From contig JAGIAQ010000036.1 in assembly GCA_017744795.1 (NCBI GenBank), positions 1 to 33,713 on the forward strand: DNA of 33,713 nt. The letters run 5' to 3'. Position numbers and translations under genes: made by a program. The notes under the pieces are model-generated. The model ran no database searches. It was not told where the DNA came from and saw nothing but the letters and a program-made list of their open reading frames with translations. The DNA is from Niabella sp. (lineage in GTDB: Bacteria; Bacteroidota; Bacteroidia; Chitinophagales; Chitinophagaceae). This document shows positions 24,390 to 32,781 of the stretch, in pieces (the stretch's first letter is position 1; the number at the start of each line of letters is the position of its first letter).

Positions 24390-25079
24390 ATGAAAAAAGT
24401 ATTCGCATTACTATTATTATCGTTTGTTGTTTTTGGAACTGTAAAGGCTCAGACAGCAGATTTACGAAGAAAAATAACCGTGAGCGGCTCGGCCGAAACC
24501 GAAGTAACGCCTGATATTATTTATGTAAGTATTTCACTGAAAGAATACCTGGATAATGGCAAAAGGAAAGTAGAGATCGGCACACTGGAAAACCAATTGT
24601 TTGATGCCGTGAAGAAAGCGGGCATTGCAAAAGAAAATCTGACCATCAGCAATATCAATAGCTGGCAGAATACAACCGGGAAAAAGAAGAGCCCCGATTT
24701 CCTGGCCAGCAAACAATACCTGTTAAAAGTTAATGACCTCAATAAACTGGAACAGATCCTGGGAGACATTGATGCAAAAGGTATTCAGAGCACCGGTATT
24801 CAGAGCTATGATTATTCCAAAATGGATCAGTTGAAAAAAGATCTGAAGATCAAAGCCTTAAAAGCTGCACGGGAAAAAGCCGCCTATATGGTGGAAGCAC
24901 TGGGTGGCAAACTGGGTGATGTATTAGAGATCCAGGATGGCGGTGATAGCCCGATGCAACCTGTTGTGTACCGCGCTTATGCGATGAAAGCCGATTCAGA
25001 AGCCGCTGGCGGCGCGGATCTGGACTTTAAGAAAATAAAATTAAACTTTACGGTAAACACCGTTTTTGAGATCAAATAG
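24390..25079 (+). CDS. Periplasmic SIMPL-domain protein (DUF541)
   Basis: 229 residues from ATG 24390, chosen because it begins a classic signal peptide (MKKVFALLLLSFVVFGTVKAQ); the in-frame ATG at 24363 would put nine extra residues before it. The mature part is one SIMPL domain: ITVSGSAETEVTPDIIYVSISLKEY, the helix ENQLFDAVKKAGI, TISNINSW, then DLKIKALKAAREKAAYMVEALGGKLGDVLEI, a very conserved family segment, and FTVNTVFEIK at the end. Members are periplasmic or outer-membrane-associated (E. coli YggE, Brucella BP26) and linked to stress protection. Single-gene unit closed by a strong terminator. Confidence 0.88.
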   Translation: MKKVFALLLLSFVVFGTVKAQTADLRRKITVSGSAETEVTPDIIYVSISLKEYLDNGKRKVEIGTLENQLFDAVKKAGIAKENLTISNINSWQNTTGKKKSPDFLASKQYLLKVNDLNKLEQILGDIDAKGIQSTGIQSYDYSKMDQLKKDLKIKALKAAREKAAYMVEALGGKLGDVLEIQDGGDSPMQPVVYRAYAMKADSEAAGGADLDFKKIKLNFTVNTVFEIK

Positions 25080-25099
25080 GATTTAAGAACGATGGATGA

Positions 25100-25139
25100 A
25101 AAAAGAGGCGGTCTCGAAAGTTCGTGACAGCCTCTTTTT
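25100..25139 (+). terminator. Strong intrinsic terminator after the SIMPL gene
   Basis: AAAAAGAGGC (25100-25109) pairs perfectly with GCCTCTTTTT (25130-25139). The interior pairs further (GTC/GAC, CGAA/TTCG) around a 2-base loop. The 5-T run is part of the stem; because the ends are A-run and T-run, the hairpin can terminate both strands. It lies 20 bp after the stop. Confidence 0.85.
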
Positions 25140-25192
25140 ATTGCAAGTGATTTTACAGTAAACTAATGTTAAGTTGGGTATATAATGTTTGA

Positions 25193-25252
25193 CGCCACAA
25201 AGACACGAAGGCGCAAAGAATAATAAATTTAGAGGCGTAGTGCCTTTGTGGC
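25193..25252. repeat. Octamer-repeat palindromic element beside fumC
   Basis: GCCACAAAG (25194-25202) and CTTTGTGGC (25244-25252) are exact inverted copies. Inside, CACAAAGA, CACGAAGG and CGCAAAGA follow each other as 8-bp variants. It ends about 25 bp from the fumC stop. I recall similar CACAAAG-type repeats between genes of other Bacteroidota, which makes it a likely dispersed repeat; it could also end fumC transcription. Confidence 0.55.
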
Positions 25253-25277
25253 CTGATAAAATGTGCTTGACATAGCA

Positions 25278-26675
25278 TTAGATCTTCCCAACCATTTTAG
25301 CTGGCACTACCCACTCGTCAAATTCTTTTTCGGTAAGGTAGCCCAGTTTTACCGCCATTTGCTTCAGCGTTGTATTTTCTTTATGCGCTTTTTGGGCGAT
25401 CTCTGCAGCTTTGTAATAGCCGATCTTCGTATTCAGCGCGGTTACCAGCATCAGTGAATTGTCCAGGTGCTTTTTAATATTTTCTTTGATGGGCTCAATA
25501 CCTGTGGCACATTTATTATTAAAAGATACGCAACCTTCCCCGATCAGCCGCGCGCTGTGCAGAAAGTTATAGATCATCATCGGTTTAAACACGTTCAGCT
25601 CAAAATGGCCGGTGGCGCCGCCCACGTTGATGGCTACATCATTCCCCAATACCTGTGCAGCAATCATTGTGAGGGCTTCGCATTGCGTGGGATTTACCTT
25701 GCCGGGCATAATGGATGAGCCGGGCTCATTGTCCGGAATATGGATCTCGCCAATACCACTGCGCGGACCAGAAGACAACATACGTATGTCATTCGCGATC
25801 TTCATCAGGCTTACAGCAATTGTTTTTAACGCGCCATGTGCTTCCACAATTGCGTCATGCGCAGCCAGCGCTTCAAATTTATTTTCAGCGGTTTTAAACG
25901 GCAGTTTCGTCAGCCTTGCTATTTCTGCCGCTACATTCTTTGCATAATCAGGAGGGGTGTTAATACCCGTGCCCACTGCGGTTCCGCCCAAAGCCAGCTC
26001 CGACAAATGTGGCAGCGTATTTTTTATGGCTTTCAAACCATGGTTCAGCTGAGAAACATATCCGCTTATTTCCTGTCCCAGGGTAAGTGGCGTGGCATCC
26101 ATAAAATGGGTGCGGCCAATTTTTACCACTTTCATAAATTGCCTGCTTTTCTTTTGCAGGGTGTCCCGCAGTTTCTCAATGCCGGGGATGGTAACTTCTA
26201 CCAGTATTTTGTAAGCGGCAATGTGCATGGCTGTTGGAAAGGTATCATTACTGCTCTGCGATTTATTAACGTCATCGTTAGGATGCAGTACCTTTTCTTT
26301 GTCGGTTAGTTTTCCTCCGTTCAGCACATGTCCTCTGTAGGCAACCACCTCGTTCACATTCATATTGCTTTGCGTGCCGCTGCCTGTTTGCCATACCACC
26401 AGCGGGAAACTATCGTCCAGCTTGCCTTCCAGGATTTCATCGCAAACCTTCCCGATCAAAACAGCCTTTTTCTTTTCAAGTACTTTGGCTTTATTATTGG
26501 TATTGGCCGCTGCTTTTTTTAAATAGGCAAAGGCCCGGATGATCTCTTTGGGCATTCGGTTAATATCGGTAGCAATCCGGAAATTTTCAACAGAGCGTTC
26601 GGTTTGGGCGCCATAGAGCGCATCTGCGGGTACTTTTACCTCACCCATCGTGTCTTTTTCAATTCTGTAGTCCAT
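25278..26675 (-). CDS. fumC: Fumarate hydratase, class II
   Basis: Reversibly hydrates fumarate to L-malate in the TCA cycle; iron-free, oxygen-stable homotetramer. 465 residues, standard. Visible are [19 protein letters not shown] at the start, [54 protein letters not shown] and the superfamily signature [15 protein letters not shown] with the catalytic Ser loop. It is a single gene with an exact promoter box (26706-26713), giving a leader of about 25 nt. The plus-strand open frames across it are shadows. Confidence 0.97.
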   Translation of the reverse strand: MDYRIEKDTMGEVKVPADALYGAQTERSVENFRIATDINRMPKEIIRAFAYLKKAAANTNNKAKVLEKKKAVLIGKVCDEILEGKLDDSFPLVVWQTGSGTQSNMNVNEVVAYRGHVLNGGKLTDKEKVLHPNDDVNKSQSSNDTFPTAMHIAAYKILVEVTIPGIEKLRDTLQKKSRQFMKVVKIGRTHFMDATPLTLGQEISGYVSQLNHGLKAIKNTLPHLSELALGGTAVGTGINTPPDYAKNVAAEIARLTKLPFKTAENKFEALAAHDAIVEAHGALKTIAVSLMKIANDIRMLSSGPRSGIGEIHIPDNEPGSSIMPGKVNPTQCEALTMIAAQVLGNDVAINVGGATGHFELNVFKPMMIYNFLHSARLIGEGCVSFNNKCATGIEPIKENIKKHLDNSLMLVTALNTKIGYYKAAEIAQKAHKENTTLKQMAVKLGYLTEKEFDEWVVPAKMVGKI

Positions 26676-26705
26676 ATTCTTGTTTTTTTGTAGCTATTAG
26701 GAGCA

Positions 26706-26713
26706 CAAAGGTA
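26706..26713 (-). promoter_or_regulatory. -7 box of fumC
   Basis: On the minus strand TACCTTTG is an exact TAnnTTTG match 30 bp upstream of the fumC ATG. A TTG lies 24 bp further upstream, one base beyond the usual spacing. Confidence 0.5.
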
Positions 26714-26828
26714 TCATTAATAAACATTCATTACCTTCAATCCGGATTTTGTTTCGGAGTGAATACATGAACGCATTAAAGACGTCTAATATTCAGGTCT
26801 GAATTGAAAATTTACTTAAATCTGTGTC

Positions 26829-27830
26829 ATGAAAAACATGAAATGGTATATGGTGCTGGCGGTGTTACTGGCGCCGGTACTGCTGTTCGCGCAGCAAAGG
26901 CTGTATTATTTCCAGGACCCGAGAACCGGGTTATTAGGTGTAAAAGATCAGGCCGGGACGGTTGTTATTGAGGCAAGGGGGCATCTATACCGGGATCTTG
27001 ACGCCGGCAAGCCGATTGCAGATTCGCTCATCAACCTTCTGGACGTGCGGCACCGCCGGGACAGCACCGCTGCTGTTGCGTTCGGAAGCACTTATGACCG
27101 CAGGGGTAATTTTAAATTTCATCCGATGGCGTTCGATAACGGGCCGGACTATTTCGTAGAAGGCCTGTCCCGTTGTGTAGATAATGGAAAAGTTGGTTTT
27201 GTAAATCTTCAGGGAACGGTAGTGATCGACCCGCAATGGGATTGGATGTCGCCCTTTAATTATGGTTACGCATCGGGATGTAATAACTGTTACCTGGATC
27301 GCGGAACAGATCCTGAACATGCGTCGATTGCACTGGCGCCCGGCGGCGAAAAAATTTATATTAACCGGCAGGGGCAGCCGGTACAACTGATGACCCATCG
27401 TCAGTCTGATAAAGACCTGCCCATTGACGGGGGCTTTCTGCCGTACCCGTTTCATTACTCCGCTTCTGAGCAAAGTATTGTGGACAGTTTGAATGCGATG
27501 GAGGCGGTGTCAAAAATTTATGCTGCGTATTTACCCAAACCGGTAACCGGAAAGGAAGGACAATTACATTTTGAGATTTTGGAAGCGCCTACAGCGGCCG
27601 AGCCCTATTACCAGATACAGGGATTTACCTATGATGATATGCGGGGAGTAGATCAGTTTTTATTTTTCAGAGACCGTGCCGGGCGGCTTTATCACCCCGG
27701 ACCTGGGGGCCGGCTGATTCCGTTGAATAACTGGCTGAAAGCATCGCTTCAGAACTGCGGCCGTTATTTTAATCAGCACCGTAACGCCCCCAACCGGTTC
27801 AATGTAAACCAATACCTGAAAGGATTATAA
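26829..27830 (+). CDS. Secreted WG-repeat-like protein, unknown function
   Basis: 333 residues with a signal peptide (about 1-22, ending LLFAQ). Two WG-type units are visible: TGLLGVKDQAGTVVIEARG near residue 34 and YFVEGLSRCVDNGKVGFVNLQGTVVIDPQWDWMSPFNYGYA near 115-155, a good match to the WG-repeat pattern (GKxGFIDxxGxxVI). The second half is without recognised motif. WG-repeat proteins are common exported proteins of Bacteroidota, with no general function known. Its stop codon is adjacent to, and the gene end overlaps by 6 bp, the end of the convergent enoyl-CoA hydratase gene. Confidence 0.75.
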   Translation: MKNMKWYMVLAVLLAPVLLFAQQRLYYFQDPRTGLLGVKDQAGTVVIEARGHLYRDLDAGKPIADSLINLLDVRHRRDSTAAVAFGSTYDRRGNFKFHPMAFDNGPDYFVEGLSRCVDNGKVGFVNLQGTVVIDPQWDWMSPFNYGYASGCNNCYLDRGTDPEHASIALAPGGEKIYINRQGQPVQLMTHRQSDKDLPIDGGFLPYPFHYSASEQSIVDSLNAMEAVSKIYAAYLPKPVTGKEGQLHFEILEAPTAAEPYYQIQGFTYDDMRGVDQFLFFRDRAGRLYHPGPGGRLIPLNNWLKASLQNCGRYFNQHRNAPNRFNVNQYLKGL

Positions 27831-28613
27831 GCCTTTAAAGACCGCTTTCCGTTTTTCCAGGAAGGCCGCGATGCCTTCTTTTGCGTCTTCGGTAACGATC
27901 AGTTCCCCAAAGCTTTGGGCCTCTTTTTTGTACCCGGCTGTTCCGTTTGCATCAGCGAGGTTCGCGGCGGCAATACAACCCGCCACGGCTAACGGGGCTT
28001 TTGTATTGATAACGGCCAGCAACGATTTTGCTTTGATCAGCAGTTCGGGCTGGGGAACCACATGGTTTACCAGCCCGTATTGGAATGCGGTAACCGCATC
28101 GATCATATTCCCCGTCAGCAGCAGCTCCAGTGCGCGGCCTTTACCGATGAGCCGCGTCAGCCGCTGGGTGCCGCCGTAGCCCGGCAATAGTCCAAGGTTC
28201 ACTTCGGGTTGCCCGAACTTTGCATTTTCGCTGGCAACGCGGAAATGGCAGGCCAGCGCCAGTTCACAGCCGCCACCCAATGCAAATCCATTTACCGCAG
28301 CGATGATCGGCTTGCCGGAATTTTCGATTTTTGAAAACAAGCGTTGGCCTTTTTCTGAAAGGGCTTGCCCGCTCCGGGCATCCAGGGTGGTGAATTCAGC
28401 AATATCGGCGCCGGCAATAAAAGCTTTTTCACCGCTCCCGGTAATAATTGCCGACTTTAAAGCGTTGTTTACAATAAAGTCATCAATAACCTGTTCCAGT
28501 TCGCTTAAGACCATCTGATTTAAGGCATTGAGCTTTTCAGGCCGGTTTATTGTTATAAGCAGAAGGGCTTCTTCTATACTGGTAGTAAGGGTCTGGTAAC
28601 TCATATGGATCAT
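27825..28613 (-). CDS. Enoyl-CoA hydratase/isomerase family protein
   Basis: 262 residues, typical of crotonases. Hydrates 2-enoyl-CoA in beta-oxidation or acts on a related CoA ester. Visible are ITINRPEKLNALN, the CoA-binding AFIAGADIAEF (oxyanion-hole Gly-Ala-Asp), the second oxyanion motif AVNGFALGGGCELALACHFRVAS with the Glu of GGGCELAL, and FGQPEVNLGLLPGYGGTQRLTRLIG with the second catalytic Glu. Both catalytic acids are present, so hydratase activity is likely. Start 28613 (MIHMSYQ) sits 5 bp after an exact promoter box; an alternative ATG is at 28604. It may be a single-gene unit. Confidence 0.92.
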   Translation of the reverse strand: MIHMSYQTLTTSIEEALLLITINRPEKLNALNQMVLSELEQVIDDFIVNNALKSAIITGSGEKAFIAGADIAEFTTLDARSGQALSEKGQRLFSKIENSGKPIIAAVNGFALGGGCELALACHFRVASENAKFGQPEVNLGLLPGYGGTQRLTRLIGKGRALELLLTGNMIDAVTAFQYGLVNHVVPQPELLIKAKSLLAVINTKAPLAVAGCIAAANLADANGTAGYKKEAQSFGELIVTEDAKEGIAAFLEKRKAVFKGL

Positions 28614-28618
28614 TTTTA

Positions 28619-28626
28619 CAAACCTA
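28619..28626 (-). promoter_or_regulatory. -7 box of the enoyl-CoA hydratase gene, leaderless arrangement
   Basis: On the minus strand TAGGTTTG matches TAnnTTTG and ends 5 bp before ATG 28613. The spacing is almost the same as for the Uma2 gene. Confidence 0.45.
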
Positions 28627-28780
28627 CTGGAAATTTTTTGTTCAGGATAAATACGATCTGTCGCTGCAATCTGTGAAAACCCGCGGAATCTGTAAGCCGG
28701 AATTCCACCCTAATTTGGTATATTTATATAAACCGTTAAACCATAAGGGTAAATTAAAGTCAACTATAAAAAACAGCGCA

Positions 28781-30262
28781 ATGGCGGCTTCCAATCAAAA
28801 AAAGAATCAGCATCTGTTATGGCGTGCCGGTTTCGGGCCGGCGGTAGAGCAGCTGCAGGAGCTGGCAAAATACACTCCGCAGGAATATTACCAGGCATTG
28901 GTAACGGCTTCAAATAAAAAGCCCGGATACATCAATATTGCAAGCGATGATTTATTGGAGCTGTATGAAGCTTCGCTGGACCCTGCAAAAAGAGCCAAAC
29001 TTACAGAGGACGACCGCAAGATCCTGAACCGAAAACAGCAGCAAAGCGTTAAAGATCTCAATTTATACTGGTTAAAGGAATTGATTGCCAGCGACGCCCA
29101 GTTGCGTGAAAAAATGGCCTTTTTCTGGCATGGACATTTTGCCTGTCAGAATGGGAATTTATTCTATAACCAATTGTTTCTGCAAGCGTTGCGCGAGAAT
29201 GCCCTGGGAAACTTCCGGACCCTTTTGAAAGAAGTCTCCAAATCCGCCTCTATGCTGTATTTTCTTAACAACCAGCAAAACCGGAAAGGGCACCCCAATG
29301 AAAACTTTGCGCGGGAGGTGATGGAGCTATTCACCCTGGGACGCGGGCATTATACGGAAACGGATATTAAAGAAGGAGCGCGGGCCTTTACGGGCTGGAC
29401 CGCCAACGCCAGGGGCGAATTTAATTTTGCAAAGAACCAGCATGACGATGGCGTAAAAAATTTCCTCGGTAAGAAAGGTAATTTTAATGGAGATGAAGTG
29501 CTGGATATTATTGTTGATAATCCGCAGACGGCCCGGTTCATAACCGAAAAGATCTATAAGTTTTTTGTAAACGAAAACGTTGATAAAAATATCGTTCAGT
29601 CCTTATCCGATTCGTTTTATAAAGACTACGACATTGGTAATCTGATGGCGCAGATCTTTACAGCGAACTGGTTTTATGATGAAAAAAATATTGGGGCGCG
29701 CATCAAATCGCCCATTGAATTATTAGCCGGTATTCAGCGCATGGTGCCGATGCAGCTGGATAACGATAATGCTTTAATGAACCTGCAACGCATCCTGGGC
29801 CAGCAATTGCTTTATCCACCCAATGTGGCCGGATGGCCGGGAGGCAGATCCTGGATCGATAGCAGTACGCTGATGATGCGGCTGCGCATTCCGCAATTGT
29901 TTAACGATAAGGATCTGCTGAACGTAAATCCCAAGCCGAATGATGATATTATGATGGGGCGCAAAGCGGATGGCATGGCAAATATTCCGGGCGCAAAACC
30001 GCCGGTTAAAAAACAACCGGCAAAACCCAATCCAGGAGCAGGTTTGATCAATGCCAAAATAGATTGGGCCCAATATGTGGCGAAATTTGAAAAGACAAAA
30101 CGGGAGGCCATTTTCCCGGCTATTTCTGATTATTTATTCCAGGTAAATGCTGTAAATGTGGACCAGGTGGCGGCTAAATATATTGATGCCTCCGACAGAG
30201 ACGCTTATATTCGCTCGGTTACCATACAGCTCATGAGCACACCCGAATATCAAATGTGTTAA
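28781..30262 (+). CDS. DUF1800 family protein
   Basis: About 493 residues from ATG 28781. The frame is open up to a GTG at 28673, but the family starts near HLLWRAGFGP, which here follows MAASNQKKNQ; I therefore chose the ATG. Family motifs: HLLWRAGFGP, LREKMAFFWHGHFACQ, LLKEVSKSASMLYFLNNQQN, NENFAREVMELFTLG, ARAFTGWTANARGEFNF, FTANWFYDEKNIGARIKSPIEL and YPPNVAGWPGGRSWIDSSTLMMRL. There is no obvious signal peptide. DUF1800 and DUF1501 genes occur as a pair across many phyla; the pair is probably exported as a complex, function unknown. The DUF1501 gene starts 10 bp downstream. Confidence 0.92.
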   Translation: MAASNQKKNQHLLWRAGFGPAVEQLQELAKYTPQEYYQALVTASNKKPGYINIASDDLLELYEASLDPAKRAKLTEDDRKILNRKQQQSVKDLNLYWLKELIASDAQLREKMAFFWHGHFACQNGNLFYNQLFLQALRENALGNFRTLLKEVSKSASMLYFLNNQQNRKGHPNENFAREVMELFTLGRGHYTETDIKEGARAFTGWTANARGEFNFAKNQHDDGVKNFLGKKGNFNGDEVLDIIVDNPQTARFITEKIYKFFVNENVDKNIVQSLSDSFYKDYDIGNLMAQIFTANWFYDEKNIGARIKSPIELLAGIQRMVPMQLDNDNALMNLQRILGQQLLYPPNVAGWPGGRSWIDSSTLMMRLRIPQLFNDKDLLNVNPKPNDDIMMGRKADGMANIPGAKPPVKKQPAKPNPGAGLINAKIDWAQYVAKFEKTKREAIFPAISDYLFQVNAVNVDQVAAKYIDASDRDAYIRSVTIQLMSTPEYQMC

Positions 30263-30272
30263 ACCACGATCC

Positions 30273-31526
30273 ATGAACAAGAAAAGCGCATCGTTCCTCA
30301 GTAAAAAATATTCCGGTTTTGGCCCTTTGATCCGGCGTAAAGAATTTTTGCAAATAAGTTCTTTTGCCACGGCGGCCATGATGATGCCCAAGTTTTTAAA
30401 AGCGCTGGAAAATAATACAGCCGTGCCCCCGGGCAATAAAGTGGTGGTGGTATTGCAGCTAAGTGGTGGTAACGATGGGCTCAATACGGTGATCCCCGTG
30501 CGCAATGATATTTATTATAAATCAAGACCAGGCATTGGTGTGCAAAAGGACAAAACCCTTTCGCTTACAGATGAAGTAAGCCTGCATCCTTCACTGGTTG
30601 CGCTGAAAGCTTTGTACGATGAAGGCAACCTTGCCATTTTGAATAATGTGGGGTATCCCAACCCCGATCGTTCCCATTTCAGAAGCATGGACATCTGGCA
30701 TTCTGCAAGCCAGTCCAATGAATTTTGGAGTAACGGATGGATCGGGCGTTATTTAGATGCGCAATGTAAAGGTTGCGATAAACCCACCCAAGCTCTTGAA
30801 GTTGATGATGTGCTCAGCCTGGCGTTAAAAGGAGCACAGAACAATGGCCTTGCTGTAAAGGACCCCGGCCGTCTCTTTGGAACCTCCAATGAAAAGTACT
30901 TCCGTGATATCGATAAAAATTTTCATGACGATCATCATGACGAAAAACCGGTGGATTACCTGTATAAAACCTTATCAGAGACCTTATCTTCTGCTGATTA
31001 TATTTTTAAACAAAGCAAGCTGCATCCCACTTCCGGTACCTATCCCAATACTCAATTGGGAAGCGGTTTAAAGACCATTGCATCGCTTATCTTTTCAGAG
31101 ATCAATACCAAAGTGTATTATATATCACTGGGAAGCTTTGACACGCATGTAGGCCAGGAAGCCCAGCAATCGCGCCTTTTTACACAATTGAGCGACGCCG
31201 TTAAAGCGTTTACCGACGATCTGAAAAAGAATGGCCGTATGGAAGATGTGCTGTTATTTACGTTCTCAGAATTTGGTCGCCGGGTAGCGCAGAATGCCAG
31301 CAATGGCACTGATCATGGTACGGCCAATAATATGTTTTTAATAAGTGGTGGGCTGAAACAAAAAGGACTTTTAAATGCCATGCCGAACCTGGAAGATCTG
31401 AACCAGGGAGACTTAAAATATAATATCGACTTTAAGAACGTATATGCTACGGTATTGGAAAAATGGCTGGCCGCCGATTCCGGTAAAATATTAAAAGCTA
31501 ATTACGCTACTATGGACTTTATTTAA
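30273..31526 (+). CDS. DUF1501 family protein with twin-arginine-like signal
   Basis: 417 residues. The N-terminus has LIRRKEFLQISSFATAAMMM, a twin-arginine motif (RRxFL) before a hydrophobic stretch, as is usual in the family, so Tat export of the folded protein is likely. Core features are VVVLQLSGGNDGLNTVIPV, PDRSHFRSMDIWHSAS, YISLGSFDTHVGQ, LLFTFSEFGRRVAQNASNGTDHGTANNMF. These are arrangements of the alkaline-phosphatase/sulfatase-like fold with metal-ligand-like Asp/His residues. It may carry the DUF1800 protein with it through the Tat pathway. Two hairpins follow the stop. Confidence 0.92.
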   Translation: MNKKSASFLSKKYSGFGPLIRRKEFLQISSFATAAMMMPKFLKALENNTAVPPGNKVVVVLQLSGGNDGLNTVIPVRNDIYYKSRPGIGVQKDKTLSLTDEVSLHPSLVALKALYDEGNLAILNNVGYPNPDRSHFRSMDIWHSASQSNEFWSNGWIGRYLDAQCKGCDKPTQALEVDDVLSLALKGAQNNGLAVKDPGRLFGTSNEKYFRDIDKNFHDDHHDEKPVDYLYKTLSETLSSADYIFKQSKLHPTSGTYPNTQLGSGLKTIASLIFSEINTKVYYISLGSFDTHVGQEAQQSRLFTQLSDAVKAFTDDLKKNGRMEDVLLFTFSEFGRRVAQNASNGTDHGTANNMFLISGGLKQKGLLNAMPNLEDLNQGDLKYNIDFKNVYATVLEKWLAADSGKILKANYATMDFI

Positions 31527-31531
31527 TGGGA

Positions 31532-31554
31532 TTGTTTCAAAAGTTCGGAAACAA
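31532..31554 (+). terminator. Short hairpin after the DUF1501 gene
   Basis: TTGTTTC (31532-31538) pairs perfectly with GAAACAA (31548-31554) around a 9-base loop, 5 bp after the stop. There is no T-run; probably part of a combined termination region with the next hairpin. Confidence 0.35.
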
Positions 31555-31569
31555 AACCTCAATATAAAT

Positions 31570-31606
31570 AAGAAACCCTGCATCCCAAATAGGTGCAGGG
31601 TTTCTT
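31570..31606. terminator. Bidirectional-type hairpin between converging genes
   Basis: AAGAAACCCTGCA (31570-31582) and TGCAGGGTTTCTT (31594-31606) form a perfect 13-bp stem with an 11-base loop. It lies between the DUF1501 stop and the convergent YtxH stop. The T-runs within the stem ends are short, but stem strength and position make a terminator likely. Confidence 0.7.
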
Positions 31607-31693
31607 ATAACTGCTTTTTAAAACTAGTGATCTGTTAATTGCAACATGGCGGGTAATATCGAGAGACGTGAAACCATAAACGCGAGCTATTCA

Positions 31694-31721
31694 CTTTTGA
31701 CATTTCACGATTCACTTAACA
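31694..31721. repeat. Degenerate heptamer repeat next to the YtxH gene
   Basis: Read on the minus strand this region shows GTGAATC-GTGAAAT-GTCAAAA-GTGAATA, four consecutive 7-bp units. They resemble the GTGAAAC/GTCAAAC units in hemC in another register. It is immediately downstream of the YtxH stop; exact limits are approximate. Confidence 0.5.
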
Positions 31722-31949
31722 CTAAATGCTTTCTGCCTTTATGTTCTGGGATTCATCGTGCACATAGTCTTCCAGTTCATCGGCCTTATCTTCAAACCGG
31801 TTGGCGATATTGTCGATAAAATCTGCGAACTGATCTTTAAGGTCGTTTCCTTTATCGGCAATCCTCCGGCGGGTAGTAGTGCCTTTTTCCGGGGCATATA
31901 AAATTCCAACCAAAAGGCCAAGGGCAAAGCCGGTAACTAGCTTATTCAT
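31722..31949 (-). CDS. YtxH-domain small membrane-associated protein
   Basis: 75 residues. Begins MNKLVTGFALGLLVGILYAPEKGTTTRR, the hallmark of YtxH proteins: a glycine-rich membrane helix then APxxGxxTR. A charged amphipathic helix follows, rich in Asp/Lys/Glu (ADKGNDLKDQFADFIDNIANRFEDKADELEDYV). Stress-related small proteins of unknown mechanism. It has a small upstream gap to the ABC gene; the order suggests it may be transcribed separately. The minus-strand frame 31739-31927 in another phase is a shadow. Confidence 0.85.
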   Translation of the reverse strand: MNKLVTGFALGLLVGILYAPEKGTTTRRRIADKGNDLKDQFADFIDNIANRFEDKADELEDYVHDESQNIKAESI

Positions 31950-32019
31950 AATAATTATTTTTAGGGGTTAAACTTATAGTTGTTATACTAAAGGTACACA
32001 AATAACTGTGCCAAAAAAG

Positions 32020-32769
32020 TTAATCCCTGTAGGCCCTTCCGGTTAATTGTAAAAATAATCCCTCCAGATCTTCCTGATGATGTATATCCATCAGCGATTG
32101 TAAAGTGCCCTGGCTGATGATGCTGCCGCCATCGATCAGCGCAATTTCGGTGCAAAGATCTTCGGCTTCCTTTAATTGATGCGAGGTGTAGACCAATGTG
32201 GTTCCTTCTTTATTGATCTCTTTTAAAAAGGCAATGATCGCATTGCGCGATTGCACGTCAACACCCACAGTAGGTTCGTCCAGAAATAAAACCGAAGGGC
32301 GGTTCATGACGCCGATGGCAAGGTTGATCCGGCGTTTCATACCCCCTGAAAATTCTTTTAAGAGTTTATCCGCTACAGAACTTAATCCCATCACTTTTAA
32401 AAGTTGCGCAGTTCGTTCCTTTATTGCTGTTCTTTTTAATCCATACCAGGCACCGAAAAATTCAAGATTTTCTACCGGGGTTAATTCTTCGTAAAAAGAA
32501 AAATCCTGCGGCACAAAGCCGATATTGTTTTTTACAAAGTCGGTATTGTTTTTTATTTCGGTATCAAATAATTTTATCGACCCGGAACGGTAGGGCAGCA
32601 GCCCTGTCATCAAATTCATTAAAGTGGTTTTCCCGGCTCCATTGGGCCCAAACAGGCCAAAGCGGCTTCCCTCTTTTACTTCAAGCGCAAGGTGTTGTAT
32701 CACCGGCTGCCCGCCGGAGCGGTAGCTATAACTCAGATCCTTTATGATCAGTGCCTGCTGTTCGTTCAT
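32020..32769 (-). CDS. ABC transporter ATP-binding protein
   Basis: 249 residues. Walker A GPNGAGKTT (41-49), Q-loop VPQDFSFYEEL, signature FSGGMKRR (140-147), Walker B LFLDEP (161-166) and switch His in VYTSHQLKEAEDL are all intact. The signature and TVGVDVQSRN match exporter-type (ABC-2/drug or lipid) ATPases. The C-terminus is short. No permease gene is visible in the window; the DUF3109 gene is 12 bp upstream and YtxH follows, so the partner probably lies elsewhere. Substrate unknown. It is too generic to call gldA. Confidence 0.93.
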   Translation of the reverse strand: MNEQQALIIKDLSYSYRSGGQPVIQHLALEVKEGSRFGLFGPNGAGKTTLMNLMTGLLPYRSGSIKLFDTEIKNNTDFVKNNIGFVPQDFSFYEELTPVENLEFFGAWYGLKRTAIKERTAQLLKVMGLSSVADKLLKEFSGGMKRRINLAIGVMNRPSVLFLDEPTVGVDVQSRNAIIAFLKEINKEGTTLVYTSHQLKEAEDLCTEIALIDGGSIISQGTLQSLMDIHHQEDLEGLFLQLTGRAYRD

Positions 32770-32781
32770 TGCCTATAAAGC

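Noticed and set aside
25836..26309. 157-residue plus-strand open frame opposite fumC
   Set aside because: No recognisable domain; it is antisense to strongly conserved fumarase sequence.
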